11,236 nucleotides of DNA from NCBI GenBank assembly GCA_929200295.1, contig CAKMZE010000085.1:546-11781 (forward strand). Direction: 5' to 3'. The position numbers and the translations under genes are program-made. This document shows positions 1-7,110 of the stretch, in pieces (within the stretch, counting starts at the first letter, position 1; every line of letters begins with the position of its first letter). Under the pieces are notes generated by a model, which did no database searches, was not told where the DNA came from, and saw nothing but the letters and a program-made list of their open reading frames with translations. This DNA comes from an uncultured Alphaproteobacteria bacterium. Its GTDB lineage: Bacteria; Pseudomonadota; Alphaproteobacteria; Rhodobacterales; Rhodobacteraceae.

Positions 1-567
1 ATAATGATCCTGCGGGCCTTTCACGACTTCAACAATAGGCTTGGGGCGCGCCAAATCTGGCAGGGGCAGCGCCCCGATACGGTCATCATGCACCATTGCA
101 TTTTGGATGCGCAGCTCTTGCCCCGCCGCGAGCGCACCACCACCAAAGCCTGATAGCGCATGGGTCGCAGCCAGCCCCAACCAGCGCGTGGCCTGCAAAT
201 CCCCCGCAAAGGCGAGATAGGCCCAAGATCCCCAATCACCACCACGGATACGCAATTGCATGCCTGCCTCAAGCGTAAAAACGGACCAAGGCGCTTGGTC
301 AATCCCATCAAGCGTGACCACAAAGCCACCGCCTGCAACAGCACAGCTCACTGCACCTGCGACGCAGCTCACCGTCAGCCCGCCCAGTGACACCTCAATC
401 GCGGGGGTATCCTGCGCATGGCCAAGTGCCGCTTGCGCAACAGCATACCCAAAGCGGTCCATCGGACCCGACGCTGGCGCGCCATAGCGCAAATGCCCAA
501 AGCGCCCGGCATCCTGTACGGTCACCAGTGGCCCAGCAAAGCCAACCTTGAGCACCGCATCAGCCAT
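1..567 (-). CDS. pxpC: 5-oxoprolinase subunit C (PxpC), partial
   Basis: This is the first 189 codons of a biotin-dependent-carboxyltransferase-like (KipA / allophanate hydrolase subunit 2 type) protein, read in an open frame from ATG 567 to the window edge. PxpC works with PxpA and PxpB in cytoplasmic, ATP-dependent opening of 5-oxoproline to glutamate. Visible family motifs are an early VTVQDAGRFG, then YGAPASGPMDRF, a glycine-rich AGGGFVVTLDG, and near the edge VVKGPQDHY, which matches the family's GPQ element. Family members usually have roughly 310-345 residues, so about 40% is missing, cut off by the window. Its start lies inside the end of pxpB (8-nt overlap), with a GGAG about 10 nt upstream, which suggests translational coupling. 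These subunits were often annotated as allophanate hydrolase; the neighbouring pxpA argues for 5-oxoprolinase. Confidence 0.93.
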   Translation of the reverse strand, partial: MADAVLKVGFAGPLVTVQDAGRFGHLRYGAPASGPMDRFGYAVAQAALGHAQDTPAIEVSLGGLTVSCVAGAVSCAVAGGGFVVTLDGIDQAPWSVFTLEAGMQLRIRGGDWGSWAYLAFAGDLQATRWLGLAATHALSGFGGGALAAGQELRIQNAMVHDDRIGALPLPDLARPKPIVEVVKGPQDHY

Positions 568-1240
568 CCGCGACCGCTCCTAACTCCGCAGCGTTGACCC
601 GTTGAAACGAAACTGTGTCACCGACATCAAACAAAAACGGCCGCTTTGGATCATCGCGCATAATCTGGGCATCGGTTCGGCCAATGATCGACCAACCGGT
701 TGGCATCTTGAGCGTTGTGCATAGGCATTGCGGCCCTGCGATCATAACCGAGCCTGCGGGCACATCGCGCACAGGTGTCGCCTTGCGAGGTACTTGGATC
801 GCCTCTGGCACCCCTGCCAAATAGGCATACCCAGGCGCAAACCCATACATCCCCACGCGGTAAGACCCAGATAAATGCGCCGCCATCACGGCCTCTGTAC
901 TGATGCCGCTCTGGGCTGCGACCGCGTCTAGATCCGGGCAAAACGGCGCCTCATAGCACACATTGATCACGTGATTTTTCTGTTCTTCAAATGACGAGGG
1001 CGGCAAAGGAAACAGCTTTGCCACTGCGGCCTCAACCCGCGCATGATCCGTAATGAGCGGGTCAAATATGATCAACAGATTGACCAAAGCCGGCGTGATC
1101 TCGCACCCCCCCACAATCGCCGCATCGCAAATCGCGCGATCCGCAAGGCCGATCACCCGTGTCAGATCATCCGATATCTCATCGCCAAAACTGACCAATA
1201 ACGCCTGATCTGCCACATATGTATAGGAAAGCGGCAGCAT
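560..1240 (-). CDS. pxpB: 5-oxoprolinase subunit B (PxpB)
   Basis: This 226-residue protein is of the KipI / allophanate-hydrolase-subunit-1 family, a usual length. With PxpC it is thought to activate 5-oxoproline with ATP for hydrolysis by the PxpA complex in the cytoplasm. The signature blocks are all present: GFAPGYAYLAG at residues 133-143, PRKATPVRDVPAGSV from 151 followed by IAGPQ, GWSIIGRT at 182-189, and VGDTVSF near 206-212. The start ATG directly follows the TAA of pxpA with no spacer (TAA-ATG) and only a weak Shine-Dalgarno (GCTGGG) precedes it, so translation is probably coupled. The end overlaps pxpC by 8 nt. Bacillus KipI, a kinase inhibitor of sporulation, belongs to the same family, but the intact A-B-C gene order makes the metabolic role far more likely. 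Confidence 0.95.
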   Translation of the reverse strand: MLPLSYTYVADQALLVSFGDEISDDLTRVIGLADRAICDAAIVGGCEITPALVNLLIIFDPLITDHARVEAAVAKLFPLPPSSFEEQKNHVINVCYEAPFCPDLDAVAAQSGISTEAVMAAHLSGSYRVGMYGFAPGYAYLAGVPEAIQVPRKATPVRDVPAGSVMIAGPQCLCTTLKMPTGWSIIGRTDAQIMRDDPKRPFLFDVGDTVSFQRVNAAELGAVADG

Positions 1241-2005
1241 TTACCCAGCAAACGCGGCTAAGATCACACCCGCATCTGTTAACCGCGCCCGCAGCACTTG
1301 TGCCATTGCAACAGCGCCCGGACTATCCCCATGCACACAGATCGAGGCCGCGTCTAATGCAATTGCATCGCCACCGACCGTCGGCATGCGCCCTGTTTCC
1401 AAGAAACCAAGCAGCCGTTCAGCGGCCACCTCTGGGTCCTCAATCATCGCGCTCGGCTGGTCACGAGGGACAAGCTGGCCATTGGGCAGATATCCACGAT
1501 CCGCGAAAATTTCTGCCACACAAGGTGCGCCCATTTTGCGCGCCACATGCTCGAGCTGCGTACCAGAAATAGCGAGAATGATCAGGCTTGGGTCAATCCG
1601 CATCACCGCCTCAATATAGCCTGCGGCGGCCTCTGCATCTGACGCTGCATGATTGGCCAAGGCCCCATGTGCTTTGACATAACGCACCGGAACATCCGCC
1701 AGTTTCGCCATAGCTTGCAAGGCACCAACCTGTGCAGCAACCATGCGCCCAATTTCGGCAGGTGCCATCGGGATCACCCTGCGGCCAAACCCCATCGGGT
1801 CAAGATAGCCGGGATGCGCCCCAACGCAAACGCCATTTTCACGCGCGCAAACCAGCGTTTCAAACATGGTTTCAGGGTCGCTCGCGTGGCCACCACAGGC
1901 GATATTCGCGCTCGTCACAATCTTGAGCATAGCCGCGTCATCACCCATAGACCACGGCCCATAGCTTTCACCCAAATCAGCATTCAGATCGATTTTTTGC
2001 AACAT
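1241..2005 (-). CDS. pxpA: 5-oxoprolinase subunit A (PxpA, LamB/YcsF family)
   Basis: This 254-residue protein of the LamB/YcsF family is full length. It is the catalytic-barrel subunit of the PxpABC 5-oxoprolinase, which salvages 5-oxoproline formed from damaged or cyclised glutamine and glutamate. Motifs in order: IDLNADLGES (5-14), ANIACGGHASD (33-43), GAHPGYLDPMGFGRR (62-76), VKAHGALANHA (110-120), FADRGYLPNGQLVPR in the C-terminal half, and CVHGDSPGAV near the end. The fourth motif is usually VKPHGALYN, so the proline and tyrosine are replaced by alanine here. It is the first gene of the operon. An AAAGAGG Shine-Dalgarno lies about 6 nt before the ATG, and its promoter must lie in the divergent intergenic region up to about position 2240. 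Confidence 0.96.
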   Translation of the reverse strand: MLQKIDLNADLGESYGPWSMGDDAAMLKIVTSANIACGGHASDPETMFETLVCARENGVCVGAHPGYLDPMGFGRRVIPMAPAEIGRMVAAQVGALQAMAKLADVPVRYVKAHGALANHAASDAEAAAGYIEAVMRIDPSLIILAISGTQLEHVARKMGAPCVAEIFADRGYLPNGQLVPRDQPSAMIEDPEVAAERLLGFLETGRMPTVGGDAIALDAASICVHGDSPGAVAMAQVLRARLTDAGVILAAFAG

Positions 2006-2243
2006 AATGGCCTCTTTGTTTCGGCCAAAGGATACTCTGATTTTCCGGCAAAACCAGAGCCATTTCTATGAATACCGCAGGATCATTGCGTGCGGCGAAA
2101 CAATTGCATTGGTTAACGCCCGCACGCCGTTCGATTTTAACTAAAATGCAAGATTTATAATGGTTAACCCGCGATTTCTGCTAGCGACACAGGTATTTAT
2201 GCAGTAGCTGCTATAGGTACCTTCTCCTGTGCTGAGCGAAAAC
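1998..2243. promoter_or_regulatory. Divergent intergenic region between pxpA and the LpxR-family gene
   Basis: This roughly 238-bp AT-richer stretch separates the minus-strand pxpA operon from the plus-strand LpxR-family gene, so promoters for both should lie here. On the plus strand there is a perfect TATAAT at 2156-2161, but no good -35 hexamer at 16-18 nt (GATTTT is the nearest). Three TTAAC elements occur at 2113-2117, 2137-2141 and 2164-2168. The first and third are part of a direct repeat TGGTTAAC 51 bp apart, and the third forms the palindrome GGTTAACC and overlaps the -10. I could not choose a convincing promoter for pxpA on the minus strand. The promoter role is inferred. Confidence 0.45.
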
Positions 2244-3149
2244 ATGCGTCAAATTCTATTTATAATATTAACCTTTCTAACCCTTCCAAGCGTGACCTCT
2301 GCGCAAGATCGCGTCTGGCTCGGTAATGCACGGATTTTCAATAATGACCTCATTGGTGATGGCGGAGATAAATGGCAAAGCGGCGGGGATACGTTTTCTC
2401 ATCTGCGCGGCAAAGCTCTCTATGACGGAACACCACAAGCCTTTGGTGATATCTTAGAATTTCGGTTTTCATCCGAAATCACCGCCCCCTCGGGCAGCAG
2501 CCCAGCGCCCGGTGATCGCCCACATGTCGGCTCGCTTTCGTTTGGTGTTTTCACCCACTTTGGACAAGATGAGGTCTTATATACGCTCGGCGCTGATATC
2601 ACGGCTGTCGGGCCGCAAACTGGCGTCACAGATTTCCAAAAAAGCTTTCATGAACGGTATGACATGCCAGACATACCACATGAAAATAATCAAATCGCAA
2701 ATGGGTTTTGGGTGAGCGGATACGCTGAGGCCGCAACACGCGTCACACTCTCTGAGCTGACATCATTGCGCCCCTTTGTTGCAATGCAAATCGGTGCCGA
2801 AGATTTGGTACGTTACGGTTTTGATCTGCGGATCGCGCGGTTTGGTCATGACAATCTGGTTGTACGTGATCGGATCACGGGCCACTTATCCCCTGCTACG
2901 CGCGACCTCGTTTCTGGCGTTGCTTTGGTCGCTGGCGCTGACTTTGCGATCGTCGATGACAGCAGATACCTCCCCCGGAGCCAAGGATATAGCGCGACCA
3001 GTACCCGCAACCGCGTGCGTATCGGACTTGATCGGCAATTCGCTGGAGGATCATCGCTTTTTTATGGTGCGACATACCTCAGCCCCGAGTTTGTGGGCCA
3101 ACCCGAAGGTCAAATCGTCGGTTCACTGCGGCTCGATTTCAACTTCTAG
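2244..3149 (+). CDS. LpxR-family outer-membrane lipid A modifying protein
   Basis: This predicted 301-residue secreted beta-barrel resembles the LpxR family (lipid A 3'-O-deacylase, DUF2219), common in Rhodobacteraceae as 'lipid A-modifier LpxR family protein'. From ATG 2244 it opens with a clear signal peptide (basic MRQ, hydrophobic LFIILTFLTLP, cleavage probably after VTSA at residue 20). The mature start has the family's early asparagine-aspartate pair (NND, 33-35) and a GDGGDKW segment. A conserved-looking block FQKSFHERYD at 131-140 supplies a candidate catalytic histidine (H136). It ends in SLRLDFNF, the terminal aromatic residue typical of outer-membrane barrels recognised by BamA. 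An upstream in-frame GTG at 2229 would add MLSEN before the signal peptide, so I prefer the ATG. Family membership is fairly secure; deacylase activity is inferred. Confidence 0.8.
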   Translation: MRQILFIILTFLTLPSVTSAQDRVWLGNARIFNNDLIGDGGDKWQSGGDTFSHLRGKALYDGTPQAFGDILEFRFSSEITAPSGSSPAPGDRPHVGSLSFGVFTHFGQDEVLYTLGADITAVGPQTGVTDFQKSFHERYDMPDIPHENNQIANGFWVSGYAEAATRVTLSELTSLRPFVAMQIGAEDLVRYGFDLRIARFGHDNLVVRDRITGHLSPATRDLVSGVALVAGADFAIVDDSRYLPRSQGYSATSTRNRVRIGLDRQFAGGSSLFYGATYLSPEFVGQPEGQIVGSLRLDFNF

Positions 3150-3222
3150 ATAAAAACGCACCGATTACCGCTTGACCTGCTTGCCCCAAGCTCATCAGCA
3201 CTGTTAGCTCGGCATCAATAAA

Positions 3223-3257
3223 GCTGCACAAAACGATGCAGCACTTGAGGCAGAGGT
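3223..3257 (+). promoter_or_regulatory. Leader hairpin and ribosome binding site of the Hint-domain gene
   Basis: The inverted repeat GCTGCA (3223-3228) / TGCAGC (3237-3242) with an 8-nt loop sits just before the Shine-Dalgarno AGAGGT (3252-3257), which lies 5 nt upstream of ATG 3263. The ribosome binding site decides the start. The hairpin is short and has no U-tract, so it is not a terminator for the preceding gene; any regulatory role is speculative. Confidence 0.35.
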
Positions 3258-3262
3258 AAACT

Positions 3263-4327
3263 ATGAAAACGGGCTTTCGCGGCACGTTTGTCATTTCATG
3301 GTCCCAAACAGAGCTTGGCGGGCAGTGGTCCGGTGCGCTCAGGGATCTGACGGCAGGCACGGTTTGGCGCTGGACGGGCGCGATCAATAGAGTTGATGGG
3401 CCGAACAGCATTCTTCCACTTGGGGATGCGATCAATGGCGCTGTGTTACAAAGACGCGCCGCTAATTCCGCCCAGCGCATCATTCATGGGTTTGGCTATA
3501 CCCCGCGCCCGCATTTAGATGACGACGAACCGCTAAAGCGCAATTGCTTTCGTGTCACGGATGGGCATTCCCAATGGGAAGCCAGCGTTCTACGCGCCAA
3601 TGACCAAAAATCGTTACTCATCGCCTTTGATCAGGACATTCCACCAAAAGATACTGATCTTTGGCTTGTCGAAAGCCAGATTAGCGCCGATCTTCTTATG
3701 ACGGTGCCGCAGCAGCCAAATAACGCAACGGGGTTCTTACCCGGCACATTGATTTCAACACCGGATGGCCCGCGCGATGTGGCCAGTCTATACGAAGGCG
3801 ACAGCGTGCTGACCAAGAGGAACGGCACAGCCGAGGTTCTTTGGGTTGGGCGCAAATATCTGTCGGGTGCCCGGCTCCATGTCACACCATCGCTGCGGCC
3901 GATCACTTTCAAACCCGGTGCATTGGGCGGTGCGGTTTCCGACGAGGAATTACGCGTCTCCCCTGATCATCATGTGATGATAAAGGGCGCACATGCCGAA
4001 GCGCTGTTTAATACGGATGAGGTCCTTGTCAAAGCACGTGACCTGATCAACGGCACCACGATATGCAGGGACAACCACCAAAAGGGTGTGACCTATATTC
4101 ATATCGTTCTTGCGCAACACAGCGTCATCTTTGCCAATGGTGTCGCAACCGAAAGCTATCATCCGGCGAATGCGCAAGACGGCAGCTATTCTCAGGACAC
4201 ACTGGAACAGCTTCAAATCCGCCTGTCTGATTTGCAAGATGATCCCTATCACTACGGCGCGTTTGCACGCCGTCAATTAAGCAAAAGCGAAGCTGCTATT
4301 TTGCGTCATAGGACAAAGCAGTTCTAA
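3263..4327 (+). CDS. Hint-domain (Hedgehog/intein-type) protein
   Basis: This 354-residue protein has two parts. Residues 1-150 form an N-terminal domain opening with GTFVISWSQTEL, which I recall from uncharacterised Rhodobacteraceae Hint proteins and for which I know no function. Residues 155-302 form a Hint domain (Hint_2 type): GFLPGTLISTPDGPRDVASL, then EGDSVLTK (178-185), WVGRK, LRVSPDHHVMIKG (230-242), DEVLVKARDLI (252-262), and VTYIHIVLAQHSVIFANGV leading to ATESYHPA. Hint folds usually self-cleave from a cysteine or serine just before FxPGT; here that position is glycine (G157), so classical self-splicing or cleavage seems unlikely. There is no signal peptide. A C-terminal tail (303-354) is rich in charged and glutamine residues. 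A good Shine-Dalgarno supports the start. Confidence 0.8.
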   Translation: MKTGFRGTFVISWSQTELGGQWSGALRDLTAGTVWRWTGAINRVDGPNSILPLGDAINGAVLQRRAANSAQRIIHGFGYTPRPHLDDDEPLKRNCFRVTDGHSQWEASVLRANDQKSLLIAFDQDIPPKDTDLWLVESQISADLLMTVPQQPNNATGFLPGTLISTPDGPRDVASLYEGDSVLTKRNGTAEVLWVGRKYLSGARLHVTPSLRPITFKPGALGGAVSDEELRVSPDHHVMIKGAHAEALFNTDEVLVKARDLINGTTICRDNHQKGVTYIHIVLAQHSVIFANGVATESYHPANAQDGSYSQDTLEQLQIRLSDLQDDPYHYGAFARRQLSKSEAAILRHRTKQF

Positions 4328-4440
4328 GCGTTTTGCACCCGCTTACGACAAAGCCAGCCACTCTAGCCATGATATCTGCCATTGGGTATGTATATGAGCA
4401 AAGCCGCTTTTAGCCGCACAAAATTAACGGAGACACCCAA
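4328..4440 (+). promoter_or_regulatory. Intergenic leader and ribosome binding site of the dehydratase operon
   Basis: This 113-nt spacer precedes the dehydratase/hydrolase operon. It ends with the Shine-Dalgarno GGAG (4429-4432), 8 nt before ATG 4441. A short inverted repeat AAAGC-C-GCTTT (about 4400-4410) is present, but its one-base loop cannot form a simple RNA hairpin; it could be an operator half-site pair. I see no convincing -35/-10 pair and no rho-independent terminator for the preceding gene. Confidence 0.35.
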
Positions 4441-6240
4441 ATGCCCGGAAAAATCAAGATTGAAGATCTGCGATCGCGCCAGTGGTTTATGAATGCAGAT
4501 GACGCTGAGATGACAGCGCTCTATCTTGAACGGTATCTCAATTACGGGCTAACTCGCGAAGAGCTGCAATCAGGCAAACCCATCATCGCGATTGCGCAAA
4601 CCGGTAGCGATCTGTCGCCTTGTAATCGCCATCATATTGAGCTGACGAAACGGGTGCGCGATGGGATCATCGCAGCAGGCGGCACACCGATTGAGGTGCC
4701 GGTGCATCCGATCCAAGAAACCGGTAAAAGACCCACAGCATCACTAGATCGTAACCTCGCATATCTCTCATTGGTTGAGACCCTCTTTGGCTACCCTCTG
4801 GATGGCGTCGTTTTGAACATCGGCTGCGATAAGACCACGCCTGCGCTCCTTATGGCGGCTGCGACGGTCAATATACCTGCCATCGCCTTATCCGTTGGGC
4901 CAATGCTCAACGGCTGGTGGAAGGGTGAGCGCGCGGGCTCAGGCACTGTGATCTGGAAAGCCCGTGAAGAGCTCGCCGCAGGCAAGATCGACACCGATGA
5001 ATTTATGGAAATCGCGGCGGCCTCGGCCCCATCTGTGGGCTATTGCAACACCATGGGCACAGCAACGACGATGAACTCTTTGGCAGAGGCGCTTGGTATG
5101 CAATTGCCCGGCTCTGCCGCGATCCCCGCGCCCTACCGTGAACGCGGTCAGATCGCATATGAAACAGGTAAGCGGATCGTTGATATGGTGTGGGATGATC
5201 TGCGCCCCACGGATATCATGACACGCGAGGCCTTTGAAAACGCGATTGTCATTAATTCGGCAATCGGCGGGTCAACCAATGCACCGATCCATCTGAATGG
5301 CATCGCGCGGCATTTGGTTGTGGCACTGGATAACGATGATTGGCAGGCCCTAGGCTATGATGTGCCTTTGCTGGTGAACCTACAGCCAGCGGGCACCTAT
5401 CTGGGCGAGGATTATCAACAAGCCGGCGGCGTCCCCGCTGTTGTCGCAGAACTGCTCGCCGCGGGGCTCTTACCGCACCCGGATGCGGTCACGGCCAATG
5501 GTGCGACAATGGGCGAGAACTGCGCGCATCACCGTTCAAAAAACACCGATGTGATCAAAACCGTTGCAGATCCGCTGAAAGAACGCGCTGGGTTCCTCAA
5601 CCTCTCTGGCAATCTGTTTGAGAGTGCGATCATGAAAACATCCGTCATTAGTGAGGCGTTTCACGCAAGATATCTGTCCAATCCGGATGACCCTATGGCC
5701 TTTGAAGGCCCTGTAGTAGTTTATGATGGACCAGAGGATTTTCACCACCGGATTGATGATGAGACCGAGGCGCTGACAGACAGCCATATCATGGTGATGC
5801 GCGGCGCGGGCCCCAAGGGGTATCCCGGTGGTGCCGAGGTAGTGAACATGCGGCCCCCTGCCTATCTCTTAAAGCAAGGCATTCAGGCCTTACCGTGTAT
5901 CGGGGATGGGCGGCAATCGGGCACCTCGGGTTCACCATCTATTCTTAACGCCGCGCCAGAGGCCGCAGAGGGCGGCGGCCTCGCGCTTTTGCAAAACGGC
6001 GACCGCCTACGTGTCGATCTTAACACCGGTCGCGTGGACATGTTGGTGCCCGCAGAAGAACTGCAAGATCGCGCCAATGCGTTGGTCGCAGATGGTGGCT
6101 ACGCCGTACCAGAACATCAGACCCCATGGCAGCAATATTTCCGCGAGCTTACAGGGCAGTTCCATGAAGGGATGACTTTGCGTGATGCGCCAAACTATCA
6201 AGATGTTGCAAGACGCCACAGACCACGCGATAGCCACTAA
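4441..6240 (+). CDS. IlvD/EDD-family sugar-acid dehydratase (L-arabinonate/D-xylonate type)
   Basis: This 599-residue dehydratase belongs to the sugar-acid branch of the IlvD/EDD family, close in length to Caulobacter XylD and rhizobial L-arabinonate dehydratase. It should remove water from an aldonate to give a 2-keto-3-deoxy acid. The three iron-sulfur cysteines are visible: SPCN (C61), IGCDKT (C129, with K131 as the likely carboxylated, Mg-binding lysine) and [13 protein letters not shown] (C202). Also present are [14 protein letters not shown] (271-284), GENCAHH around 358-364, and [16 protein letters not shown] (488-503), which carries the catalytic serine. The early [12 protein letters not shown] and [17 protein letters not shown] fit sugar-acid dehydratases better than dihydroxyacid dehydratase. 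It is followed after 12 nt by an FAH-family hydrolase, so the pair is probably co-transcribed. The substrate (arabinonate, xylonate, fuconate or other) cannot be fixed from sequence alone. Confidence 0.88.
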   Translation: MPGKIKIEDLRSRQWFMNADDAEMTALYLERYLNYGLTREELQSGKPIIAIAQTGSDLSPCNRHHIELTKRVRDGIIAAGGTPIEVPVHPIQETGKRPTASLDRNLAYLSLVETLFGYPLDGVVLNIGCDKTTPALLMAAATVNIPAIALSVGPMLNGWWKGERAGSGTVIWKAREELAAGKIDTDEFMEIAAASAPSVGYCNTMGTATTMNSLAEALGMQLPGSAAIPAPYRERGQIAYETGKRIVDMVWDDLRPTDIMTREAFENAIVINSAIGGSTNAPIHLNGIARHLVVALDNDDWQALGYDVPLLVNLQPAGTYLGEDYQQAGGVPAVVAELLAAGLLPHPDAVTANGATMGENCAHHRSKNTDVIKTVADPLKERAGFLNLSGNLFESAIMKTSVISEAFHARYLSNPDDPMAFEGPVVVYDGPEDFHHRIDDETEALTDSHIMVMRGAGPKGYPGGAEVVNMRPPAYLLKQGIQALPCIGDGRQSGTSGSPSILNAAPEAAEGGGLALLQNGDRLRVDLNTGRVDMLVPAEELQDRANALVADGGYAVPEHQTPWQQYFRELTGQFHEGMTLRDAPNYQDVARRHRPRDSH

Positions 6241-6252
6241 AGGAGATCCAGC

Positions 6253-7101
6253 ATGAAGTTACTGCGCTACGGCTCACCCGGCGCTGAAAAGCCCGGTCTT
6301 TTAGATGCAGATGGCAATCTGCGTGATCTTTCTGTGCATGTGGCTGATATCACGGGTGCGACGCTGGATAATGCGACGCTCACCCGGTTACGCGCGCTTG
6401 ATCACAGCACGCTGCCGATTGTCTCAGGGCAACCACGGCTGGCACCTTGTGTCGGGGGTATTGGTAAATTCTTGTGTATCGGGTTGAATTATTCCGACCA
6501 TGCTGCCGAGGCTGGCATGCAACCACCTGCGCACCCCATTCTCTTTTTCAAAGCCAACTCTGCGATTGTTGGCGCATATGATGATGTTTACCTGCCGCGC
6601 GGTTCAACCCAAACAGATTGGGAGGTCGAGCTGGGTGTCGTGATCGGGACACCTGCGAAATATGTGGATGAAAGCACCGCACTTGATCACGTTGCGGGCT
6701 ATTGCATTGTCAACGACATCTCAGAGCGTCATTTTCAAACCCAGCTCAGCGGGCAATGGACCAAGGGAAAATCCTGCGACACGTTTGGGCCTATGGGCCC
6801 CTATCTGGTGACAAAAGATGAAGTTGCAGACCCGCAGGCCCTTACCATGTCGCTTGATCTAAATGGGACACGCATGCAAACCGGATCAACGGATAAGATG
6901 ATCTTTTCCGTGGCCCAGATTATCGCGCATCTGTCACAGTTGATGACCCTGCATCCCGGCGATGTGATCAGCACGGGCACACCACCCGGTGTGGGCATGG
7001 GGCAAAAGCCCGCCCCCATATACCTCAAGCCCGGCGATGTGATGAAGCTTGCGATTGAAGGGCTGGGCCAGCAACGCCAAACAGTGCATCAAGACCCATA
7101 A
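6253..7101 (+). CDS. Fumarylacetoacetate hydrolase (FAH)-family protein
   Basis: This 282-residue FAH-superfamily enzyme should cleave or hydrate a 2-keto or 2,4-diketo acid using a divalent metal. Visible motifs: IGLNYSDHAAEAG (76-88), the metal ligands in DWEVELG (E124, E126) and CIVNDISER (D155), the QWTKGKSCDTFGPMGPYLV block (K171), and GDVISTGTPPGVGMG (236-250). Length and motifs resemble 2,4-diketo-3-deoxy-fuconate/rhamnonate hydrolases and similar proteins often mislabelled ureidoglycolate lyase. It starts 12 nt after the dehydratase stop with an AGGAG Shine-Dalgarno 7 nt upstream of ATG, a clear operon partner, so its substrate probably derives from the dehydratase product. A dehydrogenase forming a diketo acid would be needed in that route and is not in this window. 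It ends 9 nt before the convergent repair gene. Confidence 0.85.
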   Translation: MKLLRYGSPGAEKPGLLDADGNLRDLSVHVADITGATLDNATLTRLRALDHSTLPIVSGQPRLAPCVGGIGKFLCIGLNYSDHAAEAGMQPPAHPILFFKANSAIVGAYDDVYLPRGSTQTDWEVELGVVIGTPAKYVDESTALDHVAGYCIVNDISERHFQTQLSGQWTKGKSCDTFGPMGPYLVTKDEVADPQALTMSLDLNGTRMQTGSTDKMIFSVAQIIAHLSQLMTLHPGDVISTGTPPGVGMGQKPAPIYLKPGDVMKLAIEGLGQQRQTVHQDP

Positions 7102-7110
7102 AGCCATACG

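Noticed and set aside
1..1240. Allophanate hydrolase subunits 1 and 2, which would complete urea breakdown with AllA at the other end of the window
   Set aside because: The two families are the same as PxpB/PxpC, but the directly adjoining pxpA and the absence of urea carboxylase genes favour 5-oxoprolinase. The two clusters are about 9 kb apart with unrelated genes between.
4441..6240. Dihydroxyacid dehydratase (ilvD) of branched-chain amino acid synthesis
   Set aside because: The length, [12 protein letters not shown] and [11 protein letters not shown] segments and the FAH partner fit the sugar-acid dehydratase branch, and no ilv genes are adjacent.
6253..7101. FAH-family protein as the ureidoglycolate lyase of the purine pathway
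   Set aside because: Such proteins are often labelled this way, but it is in an operon with a sugar-acid dehydratase, and a genuine AllA is encoded at 10260-10739.
7102..7110. Terminator between the convergent FAH-family and repair genes
   Set aside because: The gap is only 9 nt and no inverted repeat followed by a T-run is visible there.
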